From a bacterium (GTDB taxonomy: Bacteria; Planctomycetota; Planctomycetia; Pirellulales; Pirellulaceae): DNA of 64,000 bases. Of the stretch, positions 1-9,824 are shown in pieces. Positions within the stretch are counted from its first letter, which is position 1. The number at the start of each line of letters is the position of its first letter. The notes below the pieces were generated by a model that saw only the letters and a program-made list of their open reading frames with translations, did no database searches and was not told where the DNA came from. Made by a program: the position numbers and the translations under genes. The stretch is taken from assembly GCA_030430075.1 (NCBI GenBank), contig JAUIGN010000015.1, forward strand, positions 78,611-142,610, given 5' to 3'.

Positions 1-107
1 TGTGGTAGGCCAGTCCCGCCGACAGAGAATTCCCAACCCCAGAACACGCCTCCGCGGGGCCCCGGGGTGCTGCATGCGGATTGCCTGCCCGGGACTGGGA
101 AAGCGGG

Positions 108-113
108 TATGAT
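108..113 (+). promoter_or_regulatory. possible -10 element of lhr, suggesting a leaderless mRNA
   Basis: TATGAT matches the sigma-70 -10 consensus at five of six positions and ends six bases before the ATG at 120, so transcription would begin at or next to the start codon. No -35 hexamer sits at the usual spacing; TTGCCT at 81-86 is 21 bases away, too far. No Shine-Dalgarno precedes the ATG, which fits a leaderless message, but the call rests on one hexamer. Confidence 0.3.
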
Positions 114-119
114 ACGGGT

Positions 120-3100
120 ATGGCAGCCCACACTTTTCATCCGCTGATTCAAGCGTGGTTTTCCGGGCGTTTTGACGCGCCGACAGAGCCGCAGAAGCTC
201 GGCTGGCCTCATATCGCGGCCGGCCACCACACCCTGATTGCAGCGCCGACCGGCTCGGGAAAGACCCTGGCAGCGTTTCTGGTCTGCATTGACCGACTGT
301 GGCGCGACAGTCTGGCCGGCCAACTTGCCGACGGGGTGCAGGTCCTTTATCTGTCGCCACTCAAAGCGCTGGGCAACGACATTCAACGGAACTTGCAGGC
401 GCCGCTGGCCGAGATTTCCGCGTTGGCCGCCGCGGCTGGTCAGGAAGTGCCTTCCATTCGGACCGCGGTTCGCTCGGGGGACACGCCGCCTGCGGCACGG
501 CAAGCGATGGTGCGGAAGCCGCCCCACATCCTGGTCACCACCCCCGAGTCGCTGTACTTGCTGCTGACGTCGAGCCGCAGCCGGGAGATGTTGCGGACGG
601 TCAAGACGGTGATCGTCGACGAAATCCACGCCTTGGCCCGCGACAAGCGGGGATCGCATTTGGCGTTATCGTTAGAGCGACTGGCGTGCCTGACCGCTGA
701 CCGTCCGGTGCGCATCGGGCTTTCGGCGACCCAACGGCCGATCGAGCAGATCGCCCGCTTTCTGGTCGGTTCGGATTGCCGGCGGGTGCACCTGATCGGC
801 GGCAAGGCGCCTGTCACGCCGGCCGTTGACCAGCCGCAAGACCTGGCACACAGCACGCACTCGGATTCCAGTGACGTCTTCGTGATCGACAGCGGCCACA
901 TCCGGCAGCTCGACTTGAAAGTCGAGCTGCCGCCCAGCGAGCTGTCCGCGGTCTGTTCGCACGAGCAGTGGGACGAGGCCTACGCGCGGCTGGTGGAACT
1001 GATTCAAGAACATCGGAGCACGCTGATCTTCGTGAATACGCGACGATTGGCGGAGCGCGTCGCGCATCGCTTGCGCGACCTGTTGGGCCAGGATGCGGTT
1101 GCCGGCCACCACGGCAGCCTTTCGCGCGAACGGAGGCTCGACGCGGAGCAGCGGCTCAAGAATGGCGAACTGAAGGCGATCGTGGCGACGGCTTCCCTGG
1201 AGATGGGAATCGACATCGGCTTCATCGACCTGGTATGCCAGGTCGGCTCTCCGCGTTCCATTGCCACAGCGCTGCAACGGGTGGGCCGATCGGGCCATTC
1301 GCTGGGCCTCGTACCCAAGGGACGGATGTTTCCCCTGACGCGCGACGAGTTGCTGGAATCGATGGCGGTGGTGCGAGCCGTGCGCCGTGGCGTGCTGGAC
1401 CAGATCGAAATCCCGGTCGCCCCGTTGGATATTCTGGCACAACAGATGATCGCCAGCGTGGCGGCCGAGCCGCTCAGCGAGGCTGCGCTCTTGGAGATGG
1501 TTCGCCGAGCCTGGCCGTATCGAGATCTCACGGCTGCACAGTTCGACGGCGTGCTGACGCTGGTCAGCGAGGGCCTGACCGCCAACAACCGCAGCGGCGC
1601 CTACCTGCACCGTGACCGTGTGAACCGGCGGCTGCGACCTCGCCGCGCAGCGCGGCTGGCCGCGATCACGTCGGGTGGAGCCATTCCGGAAGCAGCCGAG
1701 TACCGGGTGATCGCGCAGCCGGATGACACGTTCGTCGGCCGGTTGGACGAAGACTTCGCCATTGAGAGCATGGCTGGTGATGTGTTCCTGTTGGGCAACA
1801 GCTCCTGGCGCGTGCAATGGGTGCGTGCTGGCGAGGTGGTGGTCAAGGATGCGAAAGGGGCCCCGCCCAGCGTCCCGTTCTGGTTCGGCGAAGCCCCGGG
1901 ACGCACGGTCGAACTTTCCGAGGAGGTATCTCGGCTGCGAGCGGACATCGCCGCCGGGTTGGATGGGTGGCCGCAGTCGGACGCGGACATGGCCGCACCG
2001 CTCCCGGACTCGCTGACCTGGCTGGTCAAGGAATGTGGAGAGAATGCCGACGCTGCCGGCCAGGCGGTCGCCTACGTCAGGGCGCAGATTGCAGCCGTCG
2101 GTGTGGTTCCCACACAAGAGGAAATCGTCTTTGAACGGTTCTTTGACGAGTCGGGAGGGATGCAGGTCGTGATCCATGCCCCCTTGGGCGCGCGGATCAA
2201 CCGGGCCTGGGGCCTGGCGATGCGGAAGCGTTTTTGCCGCAGCTTCGATTTCGAACTGCAGGCTGCGGCCACCGACAACGGCATCCTGCTCTCGATCGGC
2301 CCGCAACACAGTTTTCCGCTCGAATCGCTGTTCAAGATGCTCGGCCCGCACAACGGGGAGGACTTGCTGCGGCAAGCGGTCTTGGCGGCACCCATGTTTC
2401 AGGTACGGTGGCGGTGGAACGTCACGCGGGCGTTGGCCGTTCTCCGCTACCAGGCCGGCAAAAAGGTGCCACCCCACCTGCAGCGGTTTCGTTCGGATGA
2501 TCTCTTGGCCGCTGCATTTCCGGAGACCGTGGGCTGCCTCGAGAATCACCATGGCGACGTCCCGATCCCTGCACATCCCATGGTGCAGCAGACGATGCAC
2601 GACTGCTTGACCGAAGCGATGGATGTCGAGCGGTGGATCGACGTTCTCCGTCGCGTCCAGGCAGGCCACGTCCGGTTGGTTGCTCGGGACACCCGTGAGC
2701 CTTCACCGTTCTCCTATGAATTGTTGAATGCCAATCCGTATGCGTTTCTGGATGACGCGCCGCTGGAGGAACGGCGTACGCGGGCGGTCACCAATCGCCA
2801 CGTGATTCGGGCGGAAGACGTCCGCGACCTCGCTCGGCTTGATCCGGCCGCCATCGAAGCGGTGCGTGAAGAGGCCTGGCCGCTGGTCCGCGATGAAGAC
2901 GAGCTGCACGATGCGCTCTGTACGCTAACCCTGCTGGGCGAGCACGAGGGAACTCAGCACGGATGGCAAGCCTGGTTTGCGTCGCTGGTCGCGGCGGGCC
3001 GGGCGACCACCTTGCGGGCGGCCGAGCGGCAGTTCTGGGTGGCGGCGGAAGGGTTGATGGCGGCTCGTTCGCTGTTGCCCGACGCCACGGCGTCCCCCGC

Positions 3101-4715
3101 CTTGCGGCTACCACCCGAATTGGCCGCAGGCGTACCGCGCGATCAGGCACTGGCAGAGCTGCTGCGCGGCCGGTTGCAGGTTTGCGGACCGGTCACGGCG
3201 GAGGCGTTGGCGAGCGGTTTCGGAATTCCCGAGACGCAGATTCACGCCGCGTTGGAGGCATTGGAAGGTCGCGGTGTGATTTTGCGGGGCCACTTCGAAG
3301 TGGCAGAGACAGGTACCGCGGCCCCCGGGGAAGGCGCCCCATCGGCGCATGGCCGGGGCGCTGCGCCGCCCGTCGACATGCCCATTCAATGGTGCGACCG
3401 CCGCCTCTTGGCACGCATTCATCGCCGCACGATGGACGGGCTCCGCCGTCGGATTGAGCCGGTCTCACCGGAGACCTTTGTGCGTTTCCTGGCCTGCCAC
3501 CAGCGGCTGACGCGAGATCGCCAGTGGGCGGGTCAAGTGGGCGTTCGTGAAGCGATCAGCCAGTTGCAAGGCTTCGACTTGCCCGCCGGGCTGTGGGAGT
3601 CGGTGCTGGCGGCGCGAGTCGATGCCTATGACCCGCAATGGACGGACCAGCTCTTTCTTTCCGGGGAGGTCGCCTGGGGGCGGCTGCGCGTACCGGCTCG
3701 AGACGACAAGATGTCGAACAAGACCAGGGCCGCGATCAACCGAGCGATGCCGATCTCGCTGATTCTCCGCAGTGAGTTGTGTTGGCTGGTTCCACGCGCT
3801 GCGGAGGACGCCGGCCCGCGGTCGTCTCCGGCGCATCTCAGCGCAAGGTCTCAGCGCGTGTTTGCGGCCCTGGAAGCTCGAGGGGCCCTGTTCTTTCGCG
3901 AGCTGGCAGCGGTGGCCGAGCTGCTTCCCACCGAGCTGGAAGAGGCGCTGCGAGAACTGGCCGCGGCGGGAGTCGTCACGTCCGACGCGTTTGCCCCGAT
4001 TCGCGGGATGACGGCCGGACGCGCCGGCGGACGCGGGACGTCAGCCCGTCGACGAGCAGGCAGGCGCGGCAACGGCCAAGCGGCAGCCAGTGGCATTGAT
4101 GCGCCCAACGGTCGCTGGTCCTTGTTCCCGGGCCACCTGGGACCTCTGCCCGATGAGGAACAACGGCTGGAACGCTGGTGTCGACTGCTGGTGCATCGCT
4201 ACGGCGTGATGTTCCGCGACCTGCTGGCCCGTGAATCGGCGGCCCCCTCCTGGAAAGAATTGGTTCGCGTCTTTCGTCAACTCGAGTTGCGGGGCGAGGT
4301 CCGCGGCGGCCGGTTCGTCCTGGGCGTGGGAGGCGAGCAGTTTGCCAGCGAAGCGGTCATCGAGCCTCTCCGGGAACTGCGTGATGCACCTCGTGAGGAA
4401 TCCTGGCAGTTGATCTCCGCGGCAGACCCGCTCAACCTGAGCGGCATCGTGACGGACGGCCCGCGGGTCCCCGCCATGCACAAAAACGCGCTCGTTTTGC
4501 GGGATGGGACCTGTGTCGCCGTCAAGCGGGCCGAGCAGATCGAGTTCCTGGTGGACCTGCCGCTGGACATGCAGGTCGCCATGCGCCGTGCGCTGCAGAC
4601 CGGTCGCATGGAACCCGCCTCACACATCCGGCCGGCATGGACGGCGCGCGACTCGCAGCCGGCATCGCCGCCCCGTGAACTTTCTTCAGCGCCATCCCGA
4701 ACCATGAGGTACTGA
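120..4715 (+). CDS. lhr: Lhr-type large ATP-dependent DNA helicase
   Basis: A 1531-residue superfamily 2 helicase, nearly the length of E. coli Lhr (1538). The N-terminal core shows Walker A (APTGSGKT, about residues 42-49), the DEIH box (about 167-170) and a late RVGRSGH motif VI. It is followed by the long C-terminal extension that defines full-length Lhr proteins. The family are 3'-5' DNA translocases linked to DNA repair, and the E. coli C-terminal region has been reported to carry uracil-DNA glycosylase activity; whether this protein does is not shown. The frame is open from a TTG at 81, but the ATG at 120 gives the usual start just before the HPLIQAWF helicase N-terminus. putA begins two bases after the stop, so the genes may share a transcript without an obvious functional link. 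Confidence 0.93.
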   Translation: MAAHTFHPLIQAWFSGRFDAPTEPQKLGWPHIAAGHHTLIAAPTGSGKTLAAFLVCIDRLWRDSLAGQLADGVQVLYLSPLKALGNDIQRNLQAPLAEISALAAAAGQEVPSIRTAVRSGDTPPAARQAMVRKPPHILVTTPESLYLLLTSSRSREMLRTVKTVIVDEIHALARDKRGSHLALSLERLACLTADRPVRIGLSATQRPIEQIARFLVGSDCRRVHLIGGKAPVTPAVDQPQDLAHSTHSDSSDVFVIDSGHIRQLDLKVELPPSELSAVCSHEQWDEAYARLVELIQEHRSTLIFVNTRRLAERVAHRLRDLLGQDAVAGHHGSLSRERRLDAEQRLKNGELKAIVATASLEMGIDIGFIDLVCQVGSPRSIATALQRVGRSGHSLGLVPKGRMFPLTRDELLESMAVVRAVRRGVLDQIEIPVAPLDILAQQMIASVAAEPLSEAALLEMVRRAWPYRDLTAAQFDGVLTLVSEGLTANNRSGAYLHRDRVNRRLRPRRAARLAAITSGGAIPEAAEYRVIAQPDDTFVGRLDEDFAIESMAGDVFLLGNSSWRVQWVRAGEVVVKDAKGAPPSVPFWFGEAPGRTVELSEEVSRLRADIAAGLDGWPQSDADMAAPLPDSLTWLVKECGENADAAGQAVAYVRAQIAAVGVVPTQEEIVFERFFDESGGMQVVIHAPLGARINRAWGLAMRKRFCRSFDFELQAAATDNGILLSIGPQHSFPLESLFKMLGPHNGEDLLRQAVLAAPMFQVRWRWNVTRALAVLRYQAGKKVPPHLQRFRSDDLLAAAFPETVGCLENHHGDVPIPAHPMVQQTMHDCLTEAMDVERWIDVLRRVQAGHVRLVARDTREPSPFSYELLNANPYAFLDDAPLEERRTRAVTNRHVIRAEDVRDLARLDPAAIEAVREEAWPLVRDEDELHDALCTLTLLGEHEGTQHGWQAWFASLVAAGRATTLRAAERQFWVAAEGLMAARSLLPDATASPALRLPPELAAGVPRDQALAELLRGRLQVCGPVTAEALASGFGIPETQIHAALEALEGRGVILRGHFEVAETGTAAPGEGAPSAHGRGAAPPVDMPIQWCDRRLLARIHRRTMDGLRRRIEPVSPETFVRFLACHQRLTRDRQWAGQVGVREAISQLQGFDLPAGLWESVLAARVDAYDPQWTDQLFLSGEVAWGRLRVPARDDKMSNKTRAAINRAMPISLILRSELCWLVPRAAEDAGPRSSPAHLSARSQRVFAALEARGALFFRELAAVAELLPTELEEALRELAAAGVVTSDAFAPIRGMTAGRAGGRGTSARRRAGRRGNGQAAASGIDAPNGRWSLFPGHLGPLPDEEQRLERWCRLLVHRYGVMFRDLLARESAAPSWKELVRVFRQLELRGEVRGGRFVLGVGGEQFASEAVIEPLRELRDAPREESWQLISAADPLNLSGIVTDGPRVPAMHKNALVLRDGTCVAVKRAEQIEFLVDLPLDMQVAMRRALQTGRMEPASHIRPAWTARDSQPASPPRELSSAPSRTMRY

Positions 4716-4717
4716 CG

Positions 4718-7700
4718 ATGTTCAGCGACTGGCAGGGCACGGAGGATCTGCCCGCAGACGTGCTCCGGGCGGTGGAATCCCGCACGCTCGAGGTCGGTCG
4801 GTACATCTTCGAGCATTTGTCCCAGCAGCGGCCTTCCTTTCTTCAGCGGCGCTGGTGGGACGACCGCGTCATGGACCTGGCGATGCGGGACGAGCGGGTC
4901 AAGGTGCAGCTCTTTCGCTTTGTCGATGTGCTCCCCATGCTGACCACCAGCACCGCCGTGGTCGGGCATTTGAACGAATACCTGGCCGATGTCCGCGACC
5001 AACTGCCGCGACCTCTCAGCGTCGCGCTGGGGATTTCCCGCCGCGCCTCGTTGACCCGCGATGCCGTCGCCCAGGCGGCCCGGTTGAGCGCAATGGACCT
5101 GGCGCGACGGTTCATCGCCGGCACGAATACGGACGAGGTGGTCGACGCGGCGCAACGGGAGAGAAAACTCAATCGCGGTTTTACGCTCGACATTCTCGGC
5201 GAGGCGGTCATCAGCGATCTGGAAGCCGACCGCTTCTGCCAGGCCTATACCGATCTGATTGAATCGATCGCACCGCGGGTCAATCGCTGGGAGCAAAACG
5301 GCCACATCGACCGCGGCGTGCTGGGGCCGCTGCCACGGATGAACTTGTCGATCAAGTTGTCCGCGCTCGATGCCCGGTTTGACGCCATCGACCCGGACGG
5401 GACGTTGGAACGTGTCGGCCCGAAGCTCCGCGCCCTGCTTCGTGTCGCCCGCGCACATGGAGCTTTTGTCAACGTCGACATGGAATCGTATGACAAGAAG
5501 GATCTGACACTGTGGATCTTTCAGCAGATCCTGGCGGAAGACGAGTTTCGCGATGTCGGCGATATTGGAATCGTCATCCAATGCTACCTGCGTGACGCCG
5601 GGCGCGACCTGGTCAACCTGGTCCAATGGGCACGGCAGCGCGGCAAGCCGATCTGGGTTCGCCTGGTGAAGGGGGCTTACTGGGACTATGAGACGATCCA
5701 TGCTGCTGCCGAAGGCTGGCCGGTTCCCGTCTTTCAGCAGAAATGGCAATCGGATGCTTGCTTCGAGCGGGCGACGCGGTTCGTGATGCAGCATATCGAT
5801 CATCTGAGACCGGCGCTGGGGACGCACAACATTCGTTCCATGGCACATGGGATCGCGGTCGCGGAACAATTGGGCCTCCCGCAAAACGCCTTCGAGATGC
5901 AGATGCTGTACGGCATGGCGGATGCGGAGAAACGAGTCCTCGTCGACCTGGGACACCGGGTACGGGTTTACATGCCTTATGGGGAACTCATTCCCGGCAT
6001 GGCCTACCTGGTGCGACGATTGCTGGAGAACACGTCGAATGATTCGTTCCTCCGCGCCGGCGCGTCCGATGCGGCCTCGATCGAACGGCTGCTGATCAGT
6101 CCGCTGACGTTGGGAAAACAAGCGGCCCGAGTTGCCGCCAACGAGGAAACCATGACGCCACCCGCTGCTTCCAGTCCGCTGGCCGCCACGTTTCAAAACG
6201 AACCGCTGATCGATTTCTCGCAGAGTGCCAACCGGCGTGCCATGCAGAAGGCCTTGGACGACGTCAGGGGGCAACTGGGACTGGAGATCGGGCCCGTCAT
6301 CGGTGGCGCCGCCGTCACGACCGACCAGTTGGAAGAATCTCGCGATCCATCGTCCACACCGCGCATCGTAGCCAGGGTGGCGGTCGCCGACGTATCGCAC
6401 GTCGCGGATGCGGTCGCCGCGGCGCGCGACGCGGCTCCCGCCTGGCGCGATCTGGGGGCGGTTGAGCGAGCTCGCTTGCTGCGTGCCGCGGCGGAACGGA
6501 TGCGGCAGCGGCTGTTCGAGCTTTCGGCCTGGGAAGTTTTCGAATGCGGAAAGGGCTGGCGGGAAGCGACGGCGGACGTCTGCGAGGCGATCGATTTCCT
6601 GGAATACTATGCGGCCGGTGCGATTGGCCTGGAGCGGGAAGCGGGAGCGGATGTGCCGGGCGAAGAAAACCGCTTCGAGTATCGGCCGCGAGGCGTTGCC
6701 GGAGTCATCGCTCCCTGGAATTTTCCCTTGGCGATCGTCTGCGGCATGACGTCCGCTGCGCTGGCGACCGGGAATACGGTGGTCATGAAACCGGCCGAAC
6801 AGTCGCCCCTGGTGGCCTCCAAACTGATGGAGGTAATGCAGGAAGCGGGCCTGCCGCCCGGCGTGTTGAACTATGTGCCGGGACGTGGCGAGGTCGCCGG
6901 TGCGGCGCTGGTCGATCATCCGGACGTGGCGCTGATTGCGTTCACCGGTTCACGCGAGGTCGGCTTGCGAATCAACGAACGGGCGGCTCACGTTTCGGCC
7001 GGCGGAATGGGGATGGTCAAACGGGTCATCGCAGAGATGGGAGGAAAGAACGCGATCATCGTCGACGACGACGCCGATTTGGACGAAGCCGTGCTGGGGG
7101 TCGTCCGCAGCGCGTTCGGGTTCCAGGGACAGAAGTGCTCGGCCTGCAGCCGGGCGGTGGTACTGGACGCCGTCCACGATGCGTTTGTCGAACGCCTGGT
7201 GGAGGCGGCCAGGAGTCTGCAAGTCGGCGTCGCCGAATCCCCGGCGACCGACGTGGGACCGGTGATTGATCAAGCCTCGCTGGAAAAAATTCAGATGTAC
7301 ATCGAGCTGGGTCGCCGCGAGGGGCGCCAAGTGTTGGCGGTCGATGTCCCGCCCGCCCTCGAGGTCCAGGGCCATTTTGTCGGTCCGCACATTTTCGCAG
7401 ACGTCGCCGCCACCGCGAGGCTCGCCCAGGAGGAAGTTTTCGGACCGGTGCTGAGCGTCATTCGTGTGGCCGATCTTGATGAGGCGATCCGGGTCGCCAA
7501 CGGCACCGAGTTTGCGCTCACCGGCGGAATCTTCTCCCGCAGTCCGGCCGCCATCGAGCGGGTCAAACGGGAACTGCAGGTGGGCAATCTGTATATCAAC
7601 CGTACAATTACGGGTGCCATCGTGGGACGGCAGCCGTTCGGCGGCTTCAAGATGTCGGGAATCGGCAGCAAGGCGGGCGGGCCCGACTACTTGCTGCAGT

Positions 7701-7768
7701 TCGTCGTCCCCCGGACCATTACCGAAAATACGATGCGTCGCGGCTTTGCTCCAACCGGTGAGGACTGA
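4718..7768 (+). CDS. putA: bifunctional proline dehydrogenase / L-glutamate gamma-semialdehyde dehydrogenase
   Basis: A 1016-residue protein that oxidises proline to glutamate in two steps. Residues about 1-450 are the FAD-dependent PRODH barrel (FVNVDMESYDKKD, WVRLVKGAYWDYE, GTHNIRSMAHGI). Residues about 510-1005 are an NAD-dependent aldehyde dehydrogenase with IAPWNFPLAI, FTGSREVG, the general base Glu773 in EMGGKN and the nucleophile Cys807 in QGQKCSACS. There is no N-terminal ribbon-helix-helix DNA-binding domain and no long C-terminal extension, so this is a short PutA that should not regulate transcription. It starts two bases after lhr, with GAGG in the lhr coding end as a plausible ribosome site. 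Function confidence is high; the symbol follows the domain fusion. Confidence 0.95.
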   Translation: MFSDWQGTEDLPADVLRAVESRTLEVGRYIFEHLSQQRPSFLQRRWWDDRVMDLAMRDERVKVQLFRFVDVLPMLTTSTAVVGHLNEYLADVRDQLPRPLSVALGISRRASLTRDAVAQAARLSAMDLARRFIAGTNTDEVVDAAQRERKLNRGFTLDILGEAVISDLEADRFCQAYTDLIESIAPRVNRWEQNGHIDRGVLGPLPRMNLSIKLSALDARFDAIDPDGTLERVGPKLRALLRVARAHGAFVNVDMESYDKKDLTLWIFQQILAEDEFRDVGDIGIVIQCYLRDAGRDLVNLVQWARQRGKPIWVRLVKGAYWDYETIHAAAEGWPVPVFQQKWQSDACFERATRFVMQHIDHLRPALGTHNIRSMAHGIAVAEQLGLPQNAFEMQMLYGMADAEKRVLVDLGHRVRVYMPYGELIPGMAYLVRRLLENTSNDSFLRAGASDAASIERLLISPLTLGKQAARVAANEETMTPPAASSPLAATFQNEPLIDFSQSANRRAMQKALDDVRGQLGLEIGPVIGGAAVTTDQLEESRDPSSTPRIVARVAVADVSHVADAVAAARDAAPAWRDLGAVERARLLRAAAERMRQRLFELSAWEVFECGKGWREATADVCEAIDFLEYYAAGAIGLEREAGADVPGEENRFEYRPRGVAGVIAPWNFPLAIVCGMTSAALATGNTVVMKPAEQSPLVASKLMEVMQEAGLPPGVLNYVPGRGEVAGAALVDHPDVALIAFTGSREVGLRINERAAHVSAGGMGMVKRVIAEMGGKNAIIVDDDADLDEAVLGVVRSAFGFQGQKCSACSRAVVLDAVHDAFVERLVEAARSLQVGVAESPATDVGPVIDQASLEKIQMYIELGRREGRQVLAVDVPPALEVQGHFVGPHIFADVAATARLAQEEVFGPVLSVIRVADLDEAIRVANGTEFALTGGIFSRSPAAIERVKRELQVGNLYINRTITGAIVGRQPFGGFKMSGIGSKAGGPDYLLQFVVPRTITENTMRRGFAPTGED

Positions 7769-7905
7769 GTTGGCCGGCGGTTCGACACCTCGTTCCTGAA
7801 GCGGCACGCCCGTCCACCGATCGCCGCCGGATTGCAATTCGCTGCCGGACCGGCCGCGGGCCGCGCGGGCACCGACCGCCCCCTACCCTGGAGGATTTAC
7901 CAACC

Positions 7906-8310
7906 ATGTCGGAAGTCGCTGAACCCTATGATCCCAGGTACTTGGAGGGGATTCGCTTCTTTAACGAGTGTGAGTTTTTTGAAGCGCATGAAGTCTGGGA
8001 GGACCTCTGGCAGGATTATTCCGGGCCGGCACGCCGGTTTTACCAGGGGCTGATTCAGACTGCCGTCTGCCTGCATCACTTCGGCAATGGAAATACGATC
8101 GGGGCGAAGAAGCTATACTATTCGTGCCGCAGCTACCTCGACGAATATCAACCGCACTACCTGGGTCTGAATTTGGAAAAGCTGCTTTCTGAATTGGAAA
8201 CCTGCTGCGGGGAGATCTTGGCGAGCGAAGAAGAGCGTCCCCGCTGTGAAATCGTGGTCGATTTGATTCCCGAGATTCACCTTGAGGGCCAGCAGTCGGC
8301 TGAGCCGTGA
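7906..8310 (+). CDS. DUF309 domain protein
   Basis: A 134-residue acidic, helical protein of the DUF309 family. The signature is the N-terminal FNECEFFEAHEVWEDLW block followed by RRFYQGLIQTAVCLHHF, with conserved His and Glu residues that could bind a metal. Members are usually 120-180 residues, so this is full length. The biochemical role of the family is not established. GGAGG lies shortly before the ATG. The LON-domain gene follows 42 bases downstream on the same strand, so the two may be cotranscribed. Confidence 0.85.
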   Translation: MSEVAEPYDPRYLEGIRFFNECEFFEAHEVWEDLWQDYSGPARRFYQGLIQTAVCLHHFGNGNTIGAKKLYYSCRSYLDEYQPHYLGLNLEKLLSELETCCGEILASEEERPRCEIVVDLIPEIHLEGQQSAEP

Positions 8311-8352
8311 GAATTTCCTGCCAGGCAAGAATCAACACGTAGGGCCGGTGAC

Positions 8353-9057
8353 ATGACGCACCACGAAGGACATGCTGACCTGCCGGCCGATTTTTCTGGG
8401 CGCGTGCGCTTGTTTCCATTGCCCAATCTGGTCGTGTTCCCCCATGCCATCCAGCCGCTTCACATCTTTGAGCCCCGGTATGTCGAGATGCTGGAGGATG
8501 CACTGCGGGAGGACCAGCTCCTGGCCATGGCGCTGTTGAAGCCTGGGTGGGAGAGCTGCTACGAGGAACGGCCGGAAGTCTATCCAGCGACGTGTGTCGG
8601 CAGAATCTTGGCAGAGGCCCAGTTAGCCGACGGTACCTACAACCTCGTACTCCAAGGTCTCTGCCGGGCGGCGATCGAGCATGAGTTGCCTGCCGAGCAT
8701 GCCTATCGGATGGCCGACGTAACGGTCATCAACGAGCAACCGCCCGCCTCGGAAGCACAGCAGGATCGCCTGCGGCAAGCCTTGACGCAGCGGTTTCGCA
8801 GGCAAGTCCCTGAGTCCCTGGTGAGCCAGGAACACTTCTCCCTGATGTACGGCGCGGACGTGCCGGTCGGCGTCCTGACCGACGTGATCGCGTTTACCTT
8901 GGATCTGGCGACCCCGCTGAAACAAGACCTGCTCAGTGAGCCGAGCACGACGGAGCGGGCGCGCAAGTTGATCAGGATCCTGGATCGGGTGGCCGAATTG
9001 CGAGCTGACAAGGACGTCGCGGGGCCACCGTTTCCGCCCAAATTCAGCGACAACTGA
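8353..9057 (+). CDS. LON substrate-binding (N-terminal) domain protein
   Basis: A 234-residue cytoplasmic protein consisting of the LON N-terminal domain alone. It opens with the typical LFPLPNLVVFPHAIQPLHIF and EPRYVEML, then a beta-rich stretch and a helical C-terminal half. It has no AAA+ ATPase module and no Ser-Lys protease domain, so it cannot be a Lon protease. Stand-alone members are common in bacteria and are presumed to bind peptides or unfolded protein; the exact function here is unknown. Only a weak ribosome site precedes the ATG. Confidence 0.88.
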   Translation: MTHHEGHADLPADFSGRVRLFPLPNLVVFPHAIQPLHIFEPRYVEMLEDALREDQLLAMALLKPGWESCYEERPEVYPATCVGRILAEAQLADGTYNLVLQGLCRAAIEHELPAEHAYRMADVTVINEQPPASEAQQDRLRQALTQRFRRQVPESLVSQEHFSLMYGADVPVGVLTDVIAFTLDLATPLKQDLLSEPSTTERARKLIRILDRVAELRADKDVAGPPFPPKFSDN

Positions 9058-9181
9058 ACGTCCTTGACCACTTCGCTTGCCGCTTCTACATTGAGTTCGT
9101 CGTACGCTGGACAGGCCGGCGCCGTCGAACGCCACGCGGGCGAATCGCTTGTCCTTTGCCTTGCGCTTCCAGGAGAATTTC

Positions 9182-9823
9182 ATGTCCGCGCCGGACCAAG
9201 GTCGCGAATCGGGTAGCCACGACGGAGAGAACGACGAGAGCCGTTCCGGCCAATCGGCCAATCCGGTCGACCACGCGCGCATCGAGGCGGCCGTGCGTGA
9301 AATCCTGGCGGCGGTCGGCGAGGACCCGGACCGTGAAGGGTTGCTGGAAACACCGGCGCGCGTGGCGCGGATGTATGCCGAATTGTTCAGCGGCCTGCAT
9401 GATGATCCGCGAGCCCATCTGCAGAAGTTCTTTACCGAGGACTACGATGAAGTGGTCCTGGTCCGCGACATCAGCTTCAACAGCATGTGCGAACACCACC
9501 TGCTGCCGTTCATGGGCAAAACCCATATCGGCTACATCCCCAAGGGCAAGGTGATCGGGCTCAGCAAGCTGGGCCGCGTGGTGGAGAGCGTTTCGCGGCG
9601 ACCGCAGGTGCAAGAACGCATGACGGAGGAGATCGCCAATCTGCTCGTCAGCGAACTGGATGCCAAGGGCGTGGCGGTCGTGGTCGAGGCAACCCACTCC
9701 TGCATGACCATGCGGGGCGTGCGAAAACCGGGCAGCCTCTGCGTGACGTCCGCCATGAAAGGTCTGTTTCGTTCGAATCAATCGTCACGCGCGGAGATCA
9801 TGCAGTTGATCTATGGGAAGTGA
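9182..9823 (+). CDS. folE: GTP cyclohydrolase I
   Basis: A 213-residue enzyme converting GTP to 7,8-dihydroneopterin triphosphate, the first step of tetrahydrofolate synthesis. Zinc ligands are Cys103 and His106 in SMCEHHLLPF and Cys174 in THSCMTMRG, with the substrate pocket motif GLSKLGRVVE around residue 126. The first 30 residues are a polar, probably disordered tail. The frame is open from a TTG at 9149, but AGGAG at 9171-9175, six bases before the ATG at 9182, decides the start. The stop is one base before the next ATG, so the downstream membrane protein is probably translationally coupled. Confidence 0.97.
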   Translation: MSAPDQGRESGSHDGENDESRSGQSANPVDHARIEAAVREILAAVGEDPDREGLLETPARVARMYAELFSGLHDDPRAHLQKFFTEDYDEVVLVRDISFNSMCEHHLLPFMGKTHIGYIPKGKVIGLSKLGRVVESVSRRPQVQERMTEEIANLLVSELDAKGVAVVVEATHSCMTMRGVRKPGSLCVTSAMKGLFRSNQSSRAEIMQLIYGK

Positions 9824-9824
9824 C

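Noticed and set aside
672..2669. Long minus-strand frame of 665 residues inside lhr
   Set aside because: A shadow of the high-GC helicase gene: His/Arg-rich translation without motifs. Similar long shadows in putA (4277-6919), the FAD dehydrogenase, moaA and the LEPR gene were rejected for the same reason.
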